A DNA stretch of 64,000 bases, from assembly GCA_003339415.1 (NCBI GenBank), contig PDHQ01000022.1, positions 211,725 through 275,724 of the forward strand, written 5' to 3'. Both the position numbers and the translations under genes were made by a program. The number at the start of each line of letters is the position of its first letter. Positions within the stretch are counted from its first letter, which is position 1. This document shows, piece after piece, positions 35,347 to 45,011 of the stretch. Source of the DNA: Ophiocordyceps camponoti-saundersi (nom. inval.). Taxonomy: Eukaryota; Ascomycota; Sordariomycetes; Hypocreales; Ophiocordycipitaceae. The notes under the pieces were generated by a model, which was not told the DNA's origin, ran no database searches, and was given only the letters and a program-made list of their open reading frames with translations.

Positions 35347-36060
35347 ACTATATAGCGAAGAAAAAGTATTTTATATATAATTTAATTATTTATTAAGCTA
35401 GCTATAAGGTATATAATAAGTTTAAAAGGGATTAAAAAGTTAAATTTATCGTTAAAGCTAAAAAAACTTATTAAAAAATATAAATTATATAATCGGATAA
35501 ATTAAGAAAAGGCTACTAGCTATTAAAATTTTCTAATAGTCCTAAATTTAAGTTTCCTTATAAATTCCTATATAAATTAAAATTATAATTTAAATATAAA
35601 TTTCTAATATATTTATTTCTTACTATTTTAAATACTATAATCTTTTTATAATAAAACCTTATAGCTTAGGTTAGGGGCCTTAATTTATATAGCTTACCTA
35701 TTTTTTAACTAAGAAAAGTAATAGGAAAGCTTAGAATAGTAATAAAAGCGTAAGCGGTAATAAATAAATATAAAGCTTATAATAATTTAATTAAAAAAGT
35801 AAAAAAGAGGCGCTAAAAAAAAGCTTAGGGGCTAGATTAAGCTAGTATATACTATTTATAGCTTACTTACGCTAATAGTTATCTAGCCTAATAAAAAAAG
35901 CCTTATTAATACTATTAATAGAAAGTATAGATAGCTAGCTTTCTATTACTATTACGTTTAATTGTTTATAAGGCAAAATAGGCGTATAGGTTTTATAGAA
36001 GCTTTTTACGAGAGTAACTATATTATATTTCGTACCTGCAGGCTTAATAAGCTAAGTGGG

Positions 36061-36102
36061 TCTCGGTATAAAGAATGCGGCGTTAACGCACTTAAAGGGA
36101 TG
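36061..36102 (-). repeat. Right terminal inverted repeat of outer transposon
   Basis: Reverse complement matches the left repeat at 41 of 42 positions (CATCCCTTTAAGTGCG ... TATACCGAGA). Confidence 0.85.
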
Positions 36103-36111
36103 CGAGGCCCA

Positions 36112-36695
36112 AGAACTGGCCGGATGGGCTGCCGTATCTCTAGTCGCCATTATTATGCAAAAGTCTAACTCTTGCACAGCTTGAGGCTCTCCGCGTGAGA
36201 CCGGCCTCACTGCCACTCGTTTCGGCCTCCGAAACCGTGACCCCCTCGCCGCGAGTGAAAATCCAACAGATTCGCGATGCTCAGCATCCAGCCAACGGCC
36301 AGATGGGCCTGTTTGCGGCACAGAACCTCAAGCCTGGCACATTTGTCTTGGCATACCTCGGCCGGGTTCATATTGGCGCCCCTTCAAGCTCACATGCGGA
36401 CAGTGACTACGACCTGTGGCTGGATAAGGAGGCCGATGTAGCCGTCGATGCCGCGGTTGAGGGTAACGAGGGCCGCTTCGTCAATGATTATCGAGGTATC
36501 AATGAGAGACCCAACGCCGAGTTCGCCCCTGCCTGGTGTCAGCGCTGGGAGCAAGTATGCATAGGCATCTGGGTTGCAGGAGGGAAGGGCAGCAAAGGCA
36601 TCAGGAGAGGCGAGGAGATTTTGGTAAACTATGGGAAGGGCTTTTGGCAAGAGAGAAGGATCCCTGAGCCCGAGCCGGCGGGTGAAGGAATATGA
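36112..36695 (+). pseudogene. SET-domain protein gene, 5' end displaced by transposon and with in-frame stop
   Basis: The frame reads KNWPDGLPYL, then TAG at 36141-36143, then SPLLCKSLTLAQLEALRVRP and a SET domain: GQMGLFAAQNLKPGTFVLAYLG, FVNDYRGI, and GEEILVNYGKGFW. NWP..LPYL and QLEALRVRP resemble the N terminus of small fungal SET proteins, so the segment before the TAG is genuine coding. A CAG-to-TAG change is the CpA-to-TpA change RIP prefers. No ATG exists between the transposon and the SET domain in this frame; the start lies at 26421. The SET core itself is intact, so expression from a new promoter or start cannot be excluded. Confidence 0.7.
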
Positions 36696-37886
36696 TTGAG
36701 GCAGGGGCATGCTTCTCATGCAGGTAATGCCCTACCTTATAAACCGACCTCTTGCCCTCGCCTAGTCTTTTCACCTCTCCCGTCTTCCCCCCAGCCTCCA
36801 CGTGGGATCGAATCATCAGATGAAACAGGAGACTAGACGAAAGTCTTGCCAGGGTAGCTGCGAGAGGAGAAATTCCAGAGAACGTGACCGATGAGGAAGT
36901 TTTCGGCAGGCAACGAAAAAGCGATAGATGAATCCGCCGAAGCAAAGGAGAATACAAGGCATAACAGTTTGCGTAGCAGAACTTCACTTTTTTCAATTTT
37001 CCTACATTGCGGAAGGTATAGGACACGCAGCTGACGAACAGAGGTCACGAGCTTCAACGACACAAACGTCTTAATGATCCTCTCCTCCCGACAGTAATAT
37101 CTATCTCAACACGGACTCTTCTCGGGCTCTCTCTGCACTTCTGTGTCTCTTTAACATCTTCCACCCTCTATATATCTTCCTCTCTCCGACCTCGTCTTCC
37201 CTTCTTCCCTTCTTTCTCTCTCCAACTTCCTCTTCCCTTCTTCCTCTCTCCAACTTCCTCTTCCCTTCTTCCTCTCTCTTCCTCGCCTTGCACGTCTTCC
37301 TCGCTCTGCAAATTTTCTCCTCTCTACAACTCTCCTTATCTTTCTCGCACCTCTCCCCTCTCTCTTGAATCTGCCTTGTAGATCTGCGCATAGCATCTTC
37401 ATTCAAGCACCTTCTTGCGCCCACAAAAACGGCGTTTTCACTTCACTTCACTTGTCTCCCGATATCTTCCTCTTCTACTCCGATCTCCCTTCACCTCTTC
37501 TCTGATCTCTCAGCTCTTCTTCTTCGACTTCTTTCATCTGTTCATGCAGCCTCGCCGTCAGCTTCAGCAGTCCTATGCTTAGTCTCAGTCAGAGCTTCAT
37601 ATAGCGCCGCAGGCACAGACGTACAACAGTTTCTCGTCTACTCATTTCTCGATATTTCGCCTCGTTCGCCCACGGTTCATTAAACTTCTCCAAGGTATAT
37701 ACTCTTCATGTTCGTCTCTTCTCATACGTTTATCCATTTCCTTTTTCCCTTTGGTTTTGCTTCTCTTTCTTTCTCCGCACCGTCACACTCGTCATCGCTC
37801 ATCCTTTTCAGTTACCTATTCTGTGGTGGTACTTTTTTCGACTGACTGCCCGTTAGAAAAACTGAGAGTCAAAACAGCGCTTCATC
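36696..37886. promoter_or_regulatory. Intergenic region with long polypyrimidine tract and probable 5' UTR intron
   Basis: 1191 bp. From about 37,130 to 37,345 the plus strand is almost entirely C/T, with an internal imperfect repeat of ~30 nt (CTCTCCAACTTCCTCTTCCC). A GTATAT...TTTTCAG pair at 37,695-37,811 would be a 117-nt 5' UTR intron of the downstream gene. No coding frame accepted. Confidence 0.5.
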
Positions 37887-39952
37887 ATGGATGACTCCCT
37901 CTTCGGGCACTCGCACCCCAACGCCAGCGCAGAGGTATTAGATGACACTGAATGTGATCAAGGCGACAGCGACAACTCTACAGAAGATGAGGAGGACCGA
38001 GCAAGTATACCAGATCTCGAGGGGTTGCTTCAAGACAACCCAGAACTCACTAAACCATGGAATGCCATGCTCGAGGCCATCCAAAAGCTCGAGGACAAAC
38101 TACAAACCGCTCGAGAGGGCAAGCGAAACCAAAAGCTGGAACTTCAAAGGAAAACTAATGAGATTCGGAAGTTGAAGCGTGAAAAATCTGCTCTTCAACA
38201 AGCCAAACTTTATCGCTGTCACACGAAAGTGGTAGGGACTTCCAAGTCTTTTTTTTCTCCTTTTGACGGTGAGAGCGTCATTCTAATGAAAAGAAGGTCT
38301 GGCCGCGGATCCTGGAAATGTGGAAAGGACAGGAAAGACCTTTGATTTCTCAAATGTACGCGCATCTCAACATCAGGTCGTACGAAGACATCTACATGCT
38401 TTCTATCAAAGAAGGCAACATGAGTGCGGAAAAGACTCATGCAGATCTTGACCTTCCCGAATCCTGGCCATTCAACGAGGTTGAAGAGCATCAAGATAAA
38501 CCTCTGACTGGTCGTTGGAGCCCTCCATTCGGGGTTCAGGCGACAATCCTTTTCCACTGCCTTTCGTTCTGCAAAACGGTGCATGCAGTATCACGCCTCC
38601 CGATTTCTGAACCGGCACAGACTGATATTCCACGAAATAAAAAGGGCGATTTCACTTTCTTCAGGCGCTTTCATTTTAGCTCGGAGAAGGTCTGTCATCG
38701 ACCCGATAAGCTGTTGGCTCCCCTCCTGGTCAATAAGAATTGGCATTTCTGGGGATGTCACTTCTTCTATGGAAAGAACACTTTTGCTTTCAGCTCGCTC
38801 GGCGAATTCGGGAGGTTTGCGAAGGGAATTGGTGGTAGTAAGTTAATGCTGGTTACATCGATCGACCTGATTTGGACTGGCTCTCAATTTCTCACAAACC
38901 CACTTTCTGAGAGGCGGAAGTTCACTTCTCGGAGAACGGATCCATTGATGTGGTTGTCCGATTGTAGAAGACTCGAGTCGTTGACTTTGTGGGTTCAAGA
39001 GTCCGATAGAGGGTATCAACGACGCCGGCACGAGACCAGAGAAGTCATCAGATTTATGAACCAGCTCACTATAGCGCAGCCGAACAAGCGGGCCAGACGA
39101 TCATTGCGTTACCTGCAGGGCATTGATTACGTCTACTGTCTTCGAGGGCTGAAGGATATCCGGATCCTCGACTACGACAAGAGTCCGATGAAGGTAGCCA
39201 TAGCTGACGAGAGTTTCCTAGAAGACCTGGAAAATAGTGTCTTGCGAAAGAAAGAGGCCGACCAACACGTTCAGTCTAAATTGAAGAATCTGACGCCGTT
39301 ATTTCAGGGCTGGAATCCAGACACAGAGGTGTGGCAATGGCTAGAAGAGTTGTTAGGCCGAAGACGTCAGACAAGAATCAGACGGACAAGTTTCGACATG
39401 GATTCATCGAGTTCCGACGATGGCGAATCGAATTCTGACGGCGAATCGGATTCAGACGATGATTCGGATCCTGACGGCGAATCGGATCCCGACGGCGAAT
39501 CATCAGATTCGGGGGACGAGACGAAAAGATCCAGGGATGAAGCCACAGATTCCGGCGACGAGACATCATCAGACTCGGACGACGATGGGGGCCAAGCAAC
39601 GCCGACGAATAGTGTCGTCGACTTGACCATGGACGATGCTGAGGAAGAGCAAGAATCGACTCCTGGTCCTGCACGAGACCAGCCCTCGAATGGTTCGTCG
39701 CCTCCTTTGTTCGTCCAAGGCAGCGACGATTCCCCGTCCGTAGGAAGCCCGCCCATCAAAGAGGAAAGAAGCCCCGGCGGGAGCGCAGATGACTCGAGCG
39801 AAAGCAGCCTATTTGTTCGCCAGAGCCCTGATGAAGTTATCGACCTTACAGGGGAAAGCGACGCCGAGGATGACCAACCGGTGGTGAGAAAACGATCGAG
39901 CGATGATGAGGCTGGCAGCGAGACGCCTAAGCGCCAGCGCCAAGATGGATGA
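37887..39952 (+). CDS. Unrecognised protein: coiled coil, novel central region, acidic tail with two SUMO-interaction-like motifs
   Basis: Two exons, 37887-38231 and 38297-39952, intron 65 nt (an alternative acceptor 3 nt earlier is also in frame); 666 aa. I do not recognise the family. Seen: acidic N terminus, a charged coiled coil at about 55-105, a central ~300-residue part rich in Trp/Phe/Arg (LIWTGSQFL, LMWLSDCRRLESLTLWVQ) reminiscent only in general style of fungal F-box-associated or heterokaryon-type proteins, and a Ser/Asp/Glu tail with DGESD repeats. Two hydrophobic-acidic motifs, SVVDLTMDD (~555) and EVIDLTGES (~628), match SUMO-interaction motifs, and KRQRQ at the end is a possible nuclear signal. 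It adjoins the transposon block. Nuclear SUMO-linked function is inference. Confidence 0.7.
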
Positions 39953-40964
39953 GGTTTCTTCCTTTGCATTTTCGTTTTATAGGCCTGGTAGGCCTGATCA
40001 AAAGGAGAGACGGGAGGGGAGCGGGCACGTGGCGGAGGAAAAGGTGAAGCTTTCTATACTAGCGCTGCAAACTTGTAGCGTCGTGATGCCATCGTGCTAT
40101 CAGATTGGGGGGATGTTTTCATCTTACTTGGTCGCTACACATCTAAAAATCAATGCCCTTTGCCTCCCGTCACAATACTCTCTCATGCATCATACATCTT
40201 ACCCACCGTCCTCTCGCTCCGTGAGTGAGCTCCTCCGACATACATAGGTAGGATAGTACGGATAACACGCAAGAGATCGCCGCCCAATGCCTCCTGAGAG
40301 GTCGCACGAATGGGCACGCGTGGCTTTATTCGGACTGTCCCAAGCCCCTTCCGGACTAATTACCGGGACATAGGCTATTGACCTAGGTATAAAGGAGCGT
40401 AGGTGGAAGTGAGGCACGAACCTAGTCGGCCCTGCGCCCTGCCCAGGTCAACGAGTAGAGGATCCATATTGTATGTACATACATGCTTGCGCTCGTCAGA
40501 AAGAACTTGGCTGTTTCATCCAACCAAGACTCACGCAACATACATACATGTGTAGCACCGGCAGCAGCAGATAGCCTGTGTCTCATACCCGCAGTTTTGG
40601 CGAGCGAGCAAGGCTGATTCGTCCCGGTGACCCGGACGACGCTTACGTAGCCAGGCAGGCAGTGAGTGGATGCTCCGCCCACCCCAATCGTCTTGCGGCG
40701 CTTTTGCGTCGTCGCTAAACTAAACTTCGCACTTGTCTACGTAATCGTCGCCCGCCTCTCCAAGACTCTCTCTCTGCATGGCCTCTCTCCCGCCCTATTG
40801 ACCTGGCATCTTCCTACACTTCACCCAGAGGCAGCTCTACCGCCTGAAAGCAACCGAACAAGGCGTCAGCGTCGCCGCACACCTCGGGCCAGCTTGGTCG
40901 TCCTGCCGCCGCGCCACCGCCTCGTTCCGCCCTTCCGGCCCTCCAACCTTCGTCGTCGTCCACC
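39953..40964. promoter_or_regulatory. Intergenic region upstream of epsin gene
   Basis: 1012 bp. ACATACAT(G) simple repeats at about 40,470-40,550 and CT-rich sequence just before the epsin ATG. No gene-like frame seen on either strand. Confidence 0.45.
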
Positions 40965-42812
40965 ATGTCGAAGGTTATGCGCAGCGTCAAAAATGTGACC
41001 AAGGGCTATTCCAGCACTCAGGTCAAGGTCAGGGAGGGTGTGTGCAGCCACGACATGTCATGTCGCTTCTGCTTACCGCCGCCACAGCCACCAGTAATGA
41101 CCCATGGGGTCCCACGGGAACGCAGATGAGCGAAATAGCCCAGATGACCTTCAATACGTATGTATTATCTATCTCCTTCCTTACCTGCGGATGAAGCTGA
41201 TTGGCGTCTCAGGTCGACCGAATTCTACGATATTATGGACATGGTCGACAAGCGATTGAATGACAAGGGTAAGAACTGGCGGCACGTCCTCAAGGCGCTC
41301 AAAGTCCTCGATTACTGTCTACACGAGGGCTCCGAGCTGGTTGTTACCTGGGCTCGACAAAACGTATACATCATCAAGACGCTGCGCGAGTTTCAATACA
41401 TCGACGAGGACGGTCGTGATGTCGGTCAAAACGGTAATGCTATTATTCACTCCGAACATGACTTTCGTCTTTGCTGACTCCGCTCAGTCCGAGTGGCTGC
41501 CAAGGAGCTCACGTCCTTGATTCTCGACGAGAACCGACTTCGCGCTGAACGCAGCGATCGTAGAACATGGAAGTCTCGCGTCAGCGGCCTCGAGGATCAC
41601 CCGCCGCCGCCGCAGCAGCAGGGCGTTGAGGCCTCCACCTCGGATCCGCGACGACCAGCAAGGCGACCGATGGGTGATGAGGACGATACGGAGTACCGGC
41701 TGGCCATCGAGGCTAGCAAGCAACAAGAAGAGGAGGATAGAAGGAGAAGAGAGGGCCAGAACAACGACGACGATCTGGCCAAGGCCATCAAACTCAGCAA
41801 AGAGGAAGAGGAGAGGAGGCGTCGGGCAATGGAAGATGGCAACGCCTCTTTGTTCGACGATGATCTTTTGCAGCTGAACCAACCGCAGTATACCGGCTTC
41901 AACCAAGGATATCAGCAAGGAAACCAGGTCGACTTCTTCGCCAACCCCATCGATCAGAGCCAAATGCAGTCACAGGCCACCGGATACCCCTATGCAGGCT
42001 TTCAGCAATCTCAGCCTACCGGCTTTCAACAGCACCAGCCTACCGGCTTTCAACAATCCCAGCCTACAGGTTTCCAGCAGCACCAGCCGACCGGCTTCCA
42101 GCAGGGCTTCGGTTTCGATCCGTATGGCCAGCAGGGGATGCAGGGCTTTCAGCCACAACCGACGGGCTTCAACCCCTACGCCCAGCAGCAGCTGTCGATG
42201 CAGACGGGGCCTCCGGCCGAGTCTGCCCTCCAGCCAGGGAGCAATAATCCCTGGGCCACCAACAAGGCCCAGCAGCAGCAGGCTCTGAAGCCGGCGGCCA
42301 CCGGCTCCAACAATCCGTTCGCCCAGTTCGGCCGCCCCTCCACGGCGAAGCCCGCCGTGTCCTCGCTGGGATCGCTGGGCTCGCTGCCGGAGCAAGAGCC
42401 GTTGGCGACGTTCACTCAGCCCAAGCCGCGACCCCAGCCCCAACCCCAGCCCCAGCAGCAAGTACAATCCTTCAACCAGCCGCAAAAGAACATGACGGAC
42501 TACGAATCGAAGCTCAACTCACTTCTTGCCACCGGCGATGGGATGGACACGTTCGGAAACACCGGCGACCTCCGAATCCCCGCTCAGCATACCGCGCCTG
42601 GAACCTTTGCAAATAGCGCCGGGTCGGGAGTTCAACGGTTGAACGCGGAGCCGACCGGCAGCAACCCTTTCATGAGGCAGCAGTTCACCGGCATGCCGAG
42701 CATCAGCTACGGCGCCCAAGCCCCTACTGCTACCGGAGCAGGCGCCGCTAATCCGTTTGGATCACAGCGGCCGCAGCAGCAAGCACCCAATCAGGACCTC
42801 ATCCAATTCTGA
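40965..42812 (+). CDS. ENT1: Epsin (ENTH-domain endocytic adaptor)
   Basis: Four exons: 40965-41037, 41088-41157, 41213-41433, 41488-42812; introns 50, 55 and 54 nt; 562 aa. Seen: ENTH domain (residues ~1-145; NDPWGPTG, MTFNTSTEFYDIMDMVDKRL, WRHVLKALKVLDYCLHEGS), two ubiquitin-interacting motifs around YRLAIEASKQ and DLAKAIKLSKEEEE, a Gln-rich region with five-fold QPTGFQQ repeats, three NPF motifs (NNPFAQ, SNPFMR, ANPFGS) that bind EH domains, and a terminal clathrin box DLIQF. This is the complete Ent1/Ent2 layout: PI(4,5)P2 binding, cargo ubiquitin, Pan1/Ede1 and clathrin at the plasma membrane. Confidence 0.95.
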
Positions 42813-44316
42813 AACCTACAGACGAGGAAAGAAGAGAGAAAAAAACTGCCACAGACGGAAGACTTCATACCCTTTGATCTCGTCTCCCTCTAGGTACCTG
42901 CTCCGGCTTATTACGGTATTGCAAAGTAAAACGAGATGTGGAAAGCCTTACTCGCTCGTTGTCTAAGCGCCTTTTTTTTCTGTTCCTACTCTCCGTGCTT
43001 TTTTTTTTTTGTTTCTTCTCTTTCGCAAACACTGCATCGACACATCGGGCTGGGCTTCCTGAATCCCATGTCCAGGACCAAGGCACCCCTGCCACCAGTA
43101 ATCTTCTATTTCCCCTTCCGCATCTGGCGTGCCATTTGCGAGGGCCAGCTTTGAGAAATATGGTCAGAGGAACTCTCCGACCGCGTATGAGGCAAAGTAT
43201 AGATATAAGAGGAAGAGGCCAGAGGGGGAGAGATCCCCGATAAAAGCTTCAGGCTCTCTATCTCTGCCGTTTTCTTCTCTCTATTGTCGATGTATTACGT
43301 TTCTATCATCCTGCAGCTCCATTACCAGGGCATTACGTGTTCATATTCTTTCTATGTATATACTGCCGAATTTATGGGACGAACGAGGCGGGAGGAGGCC
43401 ATAAGAAGATTTGATTTTACAATATAAATGAGCCGCGAGACTCTGAATTGACGAGGCACGTTGCATTGATTCAGAATTTGAAGCCCAGGAAGGATGCAGA
43501 CGGCGACCATAACGAAGGAGAGATGAAGCAGAGCATCCACTCCAAGTTCCACGATGCTCACGGCAAACTCCTTACTTGGTAGGCAGACCAGACTGGCAGC
43601 CCAGACCTTCGCAACTAACGTACACAAGAGACCGGTTGCCTTAACCATATCGAGGATATAGGGGCGGTCTTTACGGATTACGTCAAGCTGCTATCAATTT
43701 CGTAGCTCGCATGCTCCAACATCCCTTTCGTAGCAAAGATGATGGCGGTTGTGGTGAGAGAGATCGTGAAACGCCGTGATGAGAGCAAGTGAATCTGAAG
43801 ACCTTACATAGATTCATTGACATAGAGGAAGTAGCCTTCAGATCAGCAAGATTTTTCTAGAGTGAGATAATGGCTCTACGGATAATCCATAGCGCAACTG
43901 CTTCTGCAACGAGACGTTGCCTATTTGACGCAGTGCATATTATCTCGCAGATAAACCAGTCGAAGTGGTGACTGCACTGGGCTGTCGGGCCTTGCAATCG
44001 CCCTGGTCAATCCAATTAGGAGCGCTCTGCCTTCCATGCTCCCCGGGCCTCCTCCAACCGTGTGTCAAGCTGCCCCCCATTCGGCTAGACCTCATTGGTC
44101 ATGATCATCAACAATCGCAGGCCGCGGGTAAAGCGAAATCAAGATGTGCTCTGGCGAATCAGGTGAGCCAGGTTTCTTGAAGCGAAGCTGTCGCGGAGGT
44201 GGGATCGGCGCAACTGCTGCGAGATGCGGTCTCCGGGGATGTGGAGGGGATTCGCGGTCTTCGGAGCGGCCCGCGGGTGTTGGCGGGTTTCAAAAGGGGA
44301 AAAGCTGGCCACTTCG
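42813..44316. other. Convergent intergenic region, no supported gene
   Basis: 1504 bp between epsin and centrin stop codons. T-rich runs near 42,970-43,020 fit an epsin 3' UTR. A 98-codon hydrophobic minus-strand frame at 43352-43648 looks membrane-like, but I found no splice partners or family resemblance. Nothing else seen. Confidence 0.45.
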
Positions 44317-45011
44317 CTACCCTGCCTCCTCCATCATCTGAATAAACTCCTCAAGATTCACGCCGCCCTTGCCGTCATGATCGAGATATTCTATCATGCT
44401 CTGAATCTCCTCATCGGTCATGACCCGATCTTCCTTGATGTCTTGCGCGAGTCGGCGCATGTCTTCAAAGGATATTATACCGTCTTGGTCGTAGTCGAAC
44501 ATGTTGAATACCTTGGTCGCCTCTTCTCGAGGATCGCGGTTGCTTATAAGCTTGGCGGCGCATAGCCGGAATTGGTCGAGGTACATGTAGAGGCGATTAA
44601 CAGGGCAGCTGTGCGGGTCGCGCCAATCGGGCGGCACCGAGCCATGCGATTCGAGCTCTTGAAAGTATAGAGGTTTGGGCAGGTCGAAGCCGAGGGCAGC
44701 CAGGGCGTGCTTGAACTCGTAGCTATTGAGCCAACCTTTCTTCTTCATGTCCATCAGGTCAAACTGGATGAAAGGGCGCGGGTGAGCCAAAAGAGAAGCA
44801 AGCATGTGCGAGGACAAGGCGGAGGACGTACAACTTCATCTATATGTTCGCGGTCCTCGTCCGCGATGGCGCTGTAGTCCTCGTTGGACGAAACCTGCGG
44901 TGGAGGCGGCGCCTGCGCCTGCGCTGACCTCTGCTGAGCTTGTTGTTGTTGGCTTGAGCCGCCAGCGGCTGAGCGCAAGGCAAATGGACGCGACGCCGAG
45001 TGCGAGTTCAT
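44317..45011 (-). CDS. CDC31: Centrin (Cdc31-type EF-hand protein)
   Basis: Exons 45011-44832 and 44763-44317, intron 68 nt; 208 aa. Seen: a Gln/Ala/Pro-rich N-terminal extension (~60 aa), then four EF-hand positions. Hand 1 (DMKKKGWLNSYEF) has lost most calcium ligands, hand 2 is an altered linker, hand 3 (DYDQDGIISFED) is canonical and hand 4 (DHDGKGGVNLEEF) near-canonical. Centrins act in spindle pole body duplication, and also in TREX-2 mRNA export and with Rad4 in repair. The altered N-terminal lobe with a PLYFQELESHG...PPDW insert is more divergent than yeast Cdc31. Confidence 0.88.

Larger units (their letters stand above)
26440..36103. mobile_element. Degenerate DNA transposon with 42-bp terminal inverted repeats, hosting a nested LTR element
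   Basis: The two ends (26442-26483 and 36061-36102) are inverted copies identical at 41 of 42 bases; the single difference is a G/A transition. Imperfect 8-bp flanking duplications (GAAGCCCA / GAGGCCCA) match hAT or Mutator-like insertion habits; the long repeats favour Mutator-like, the 8-bp duplication fits both. Without the nested LTR element and its target copy the transposon is about 2.0 kb. The interior is extremely AT-rich with TpA excess and stops in all frames, typical of RIP, so no transposase can be read. Class within DNA transposons is not settled. Confidence 0.7.

Noticed and set aside
35962..36168. 68-codon frame spanning the right transposon end
   Set aside because: It runs through the inverted repeat and the SET gene's other frame; no homology and no splice support.
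36134..36179. 46-nt intron that would remove the TAG in the SET gene
   Set aside because: Donor, CTAAC branch site and CAG acceptor look good, but its length breaks the frame of the SET domain and it would delete conserved coding residues.
43352..43648. 98-codon hydrophobic minus-strand frame between epsin and centrin
   Set aside because: Membrane-like composition but no recognised motif; upstream sequence is full of stops and no flanking exons were found. It could be a decayed membrane-protein remnant.
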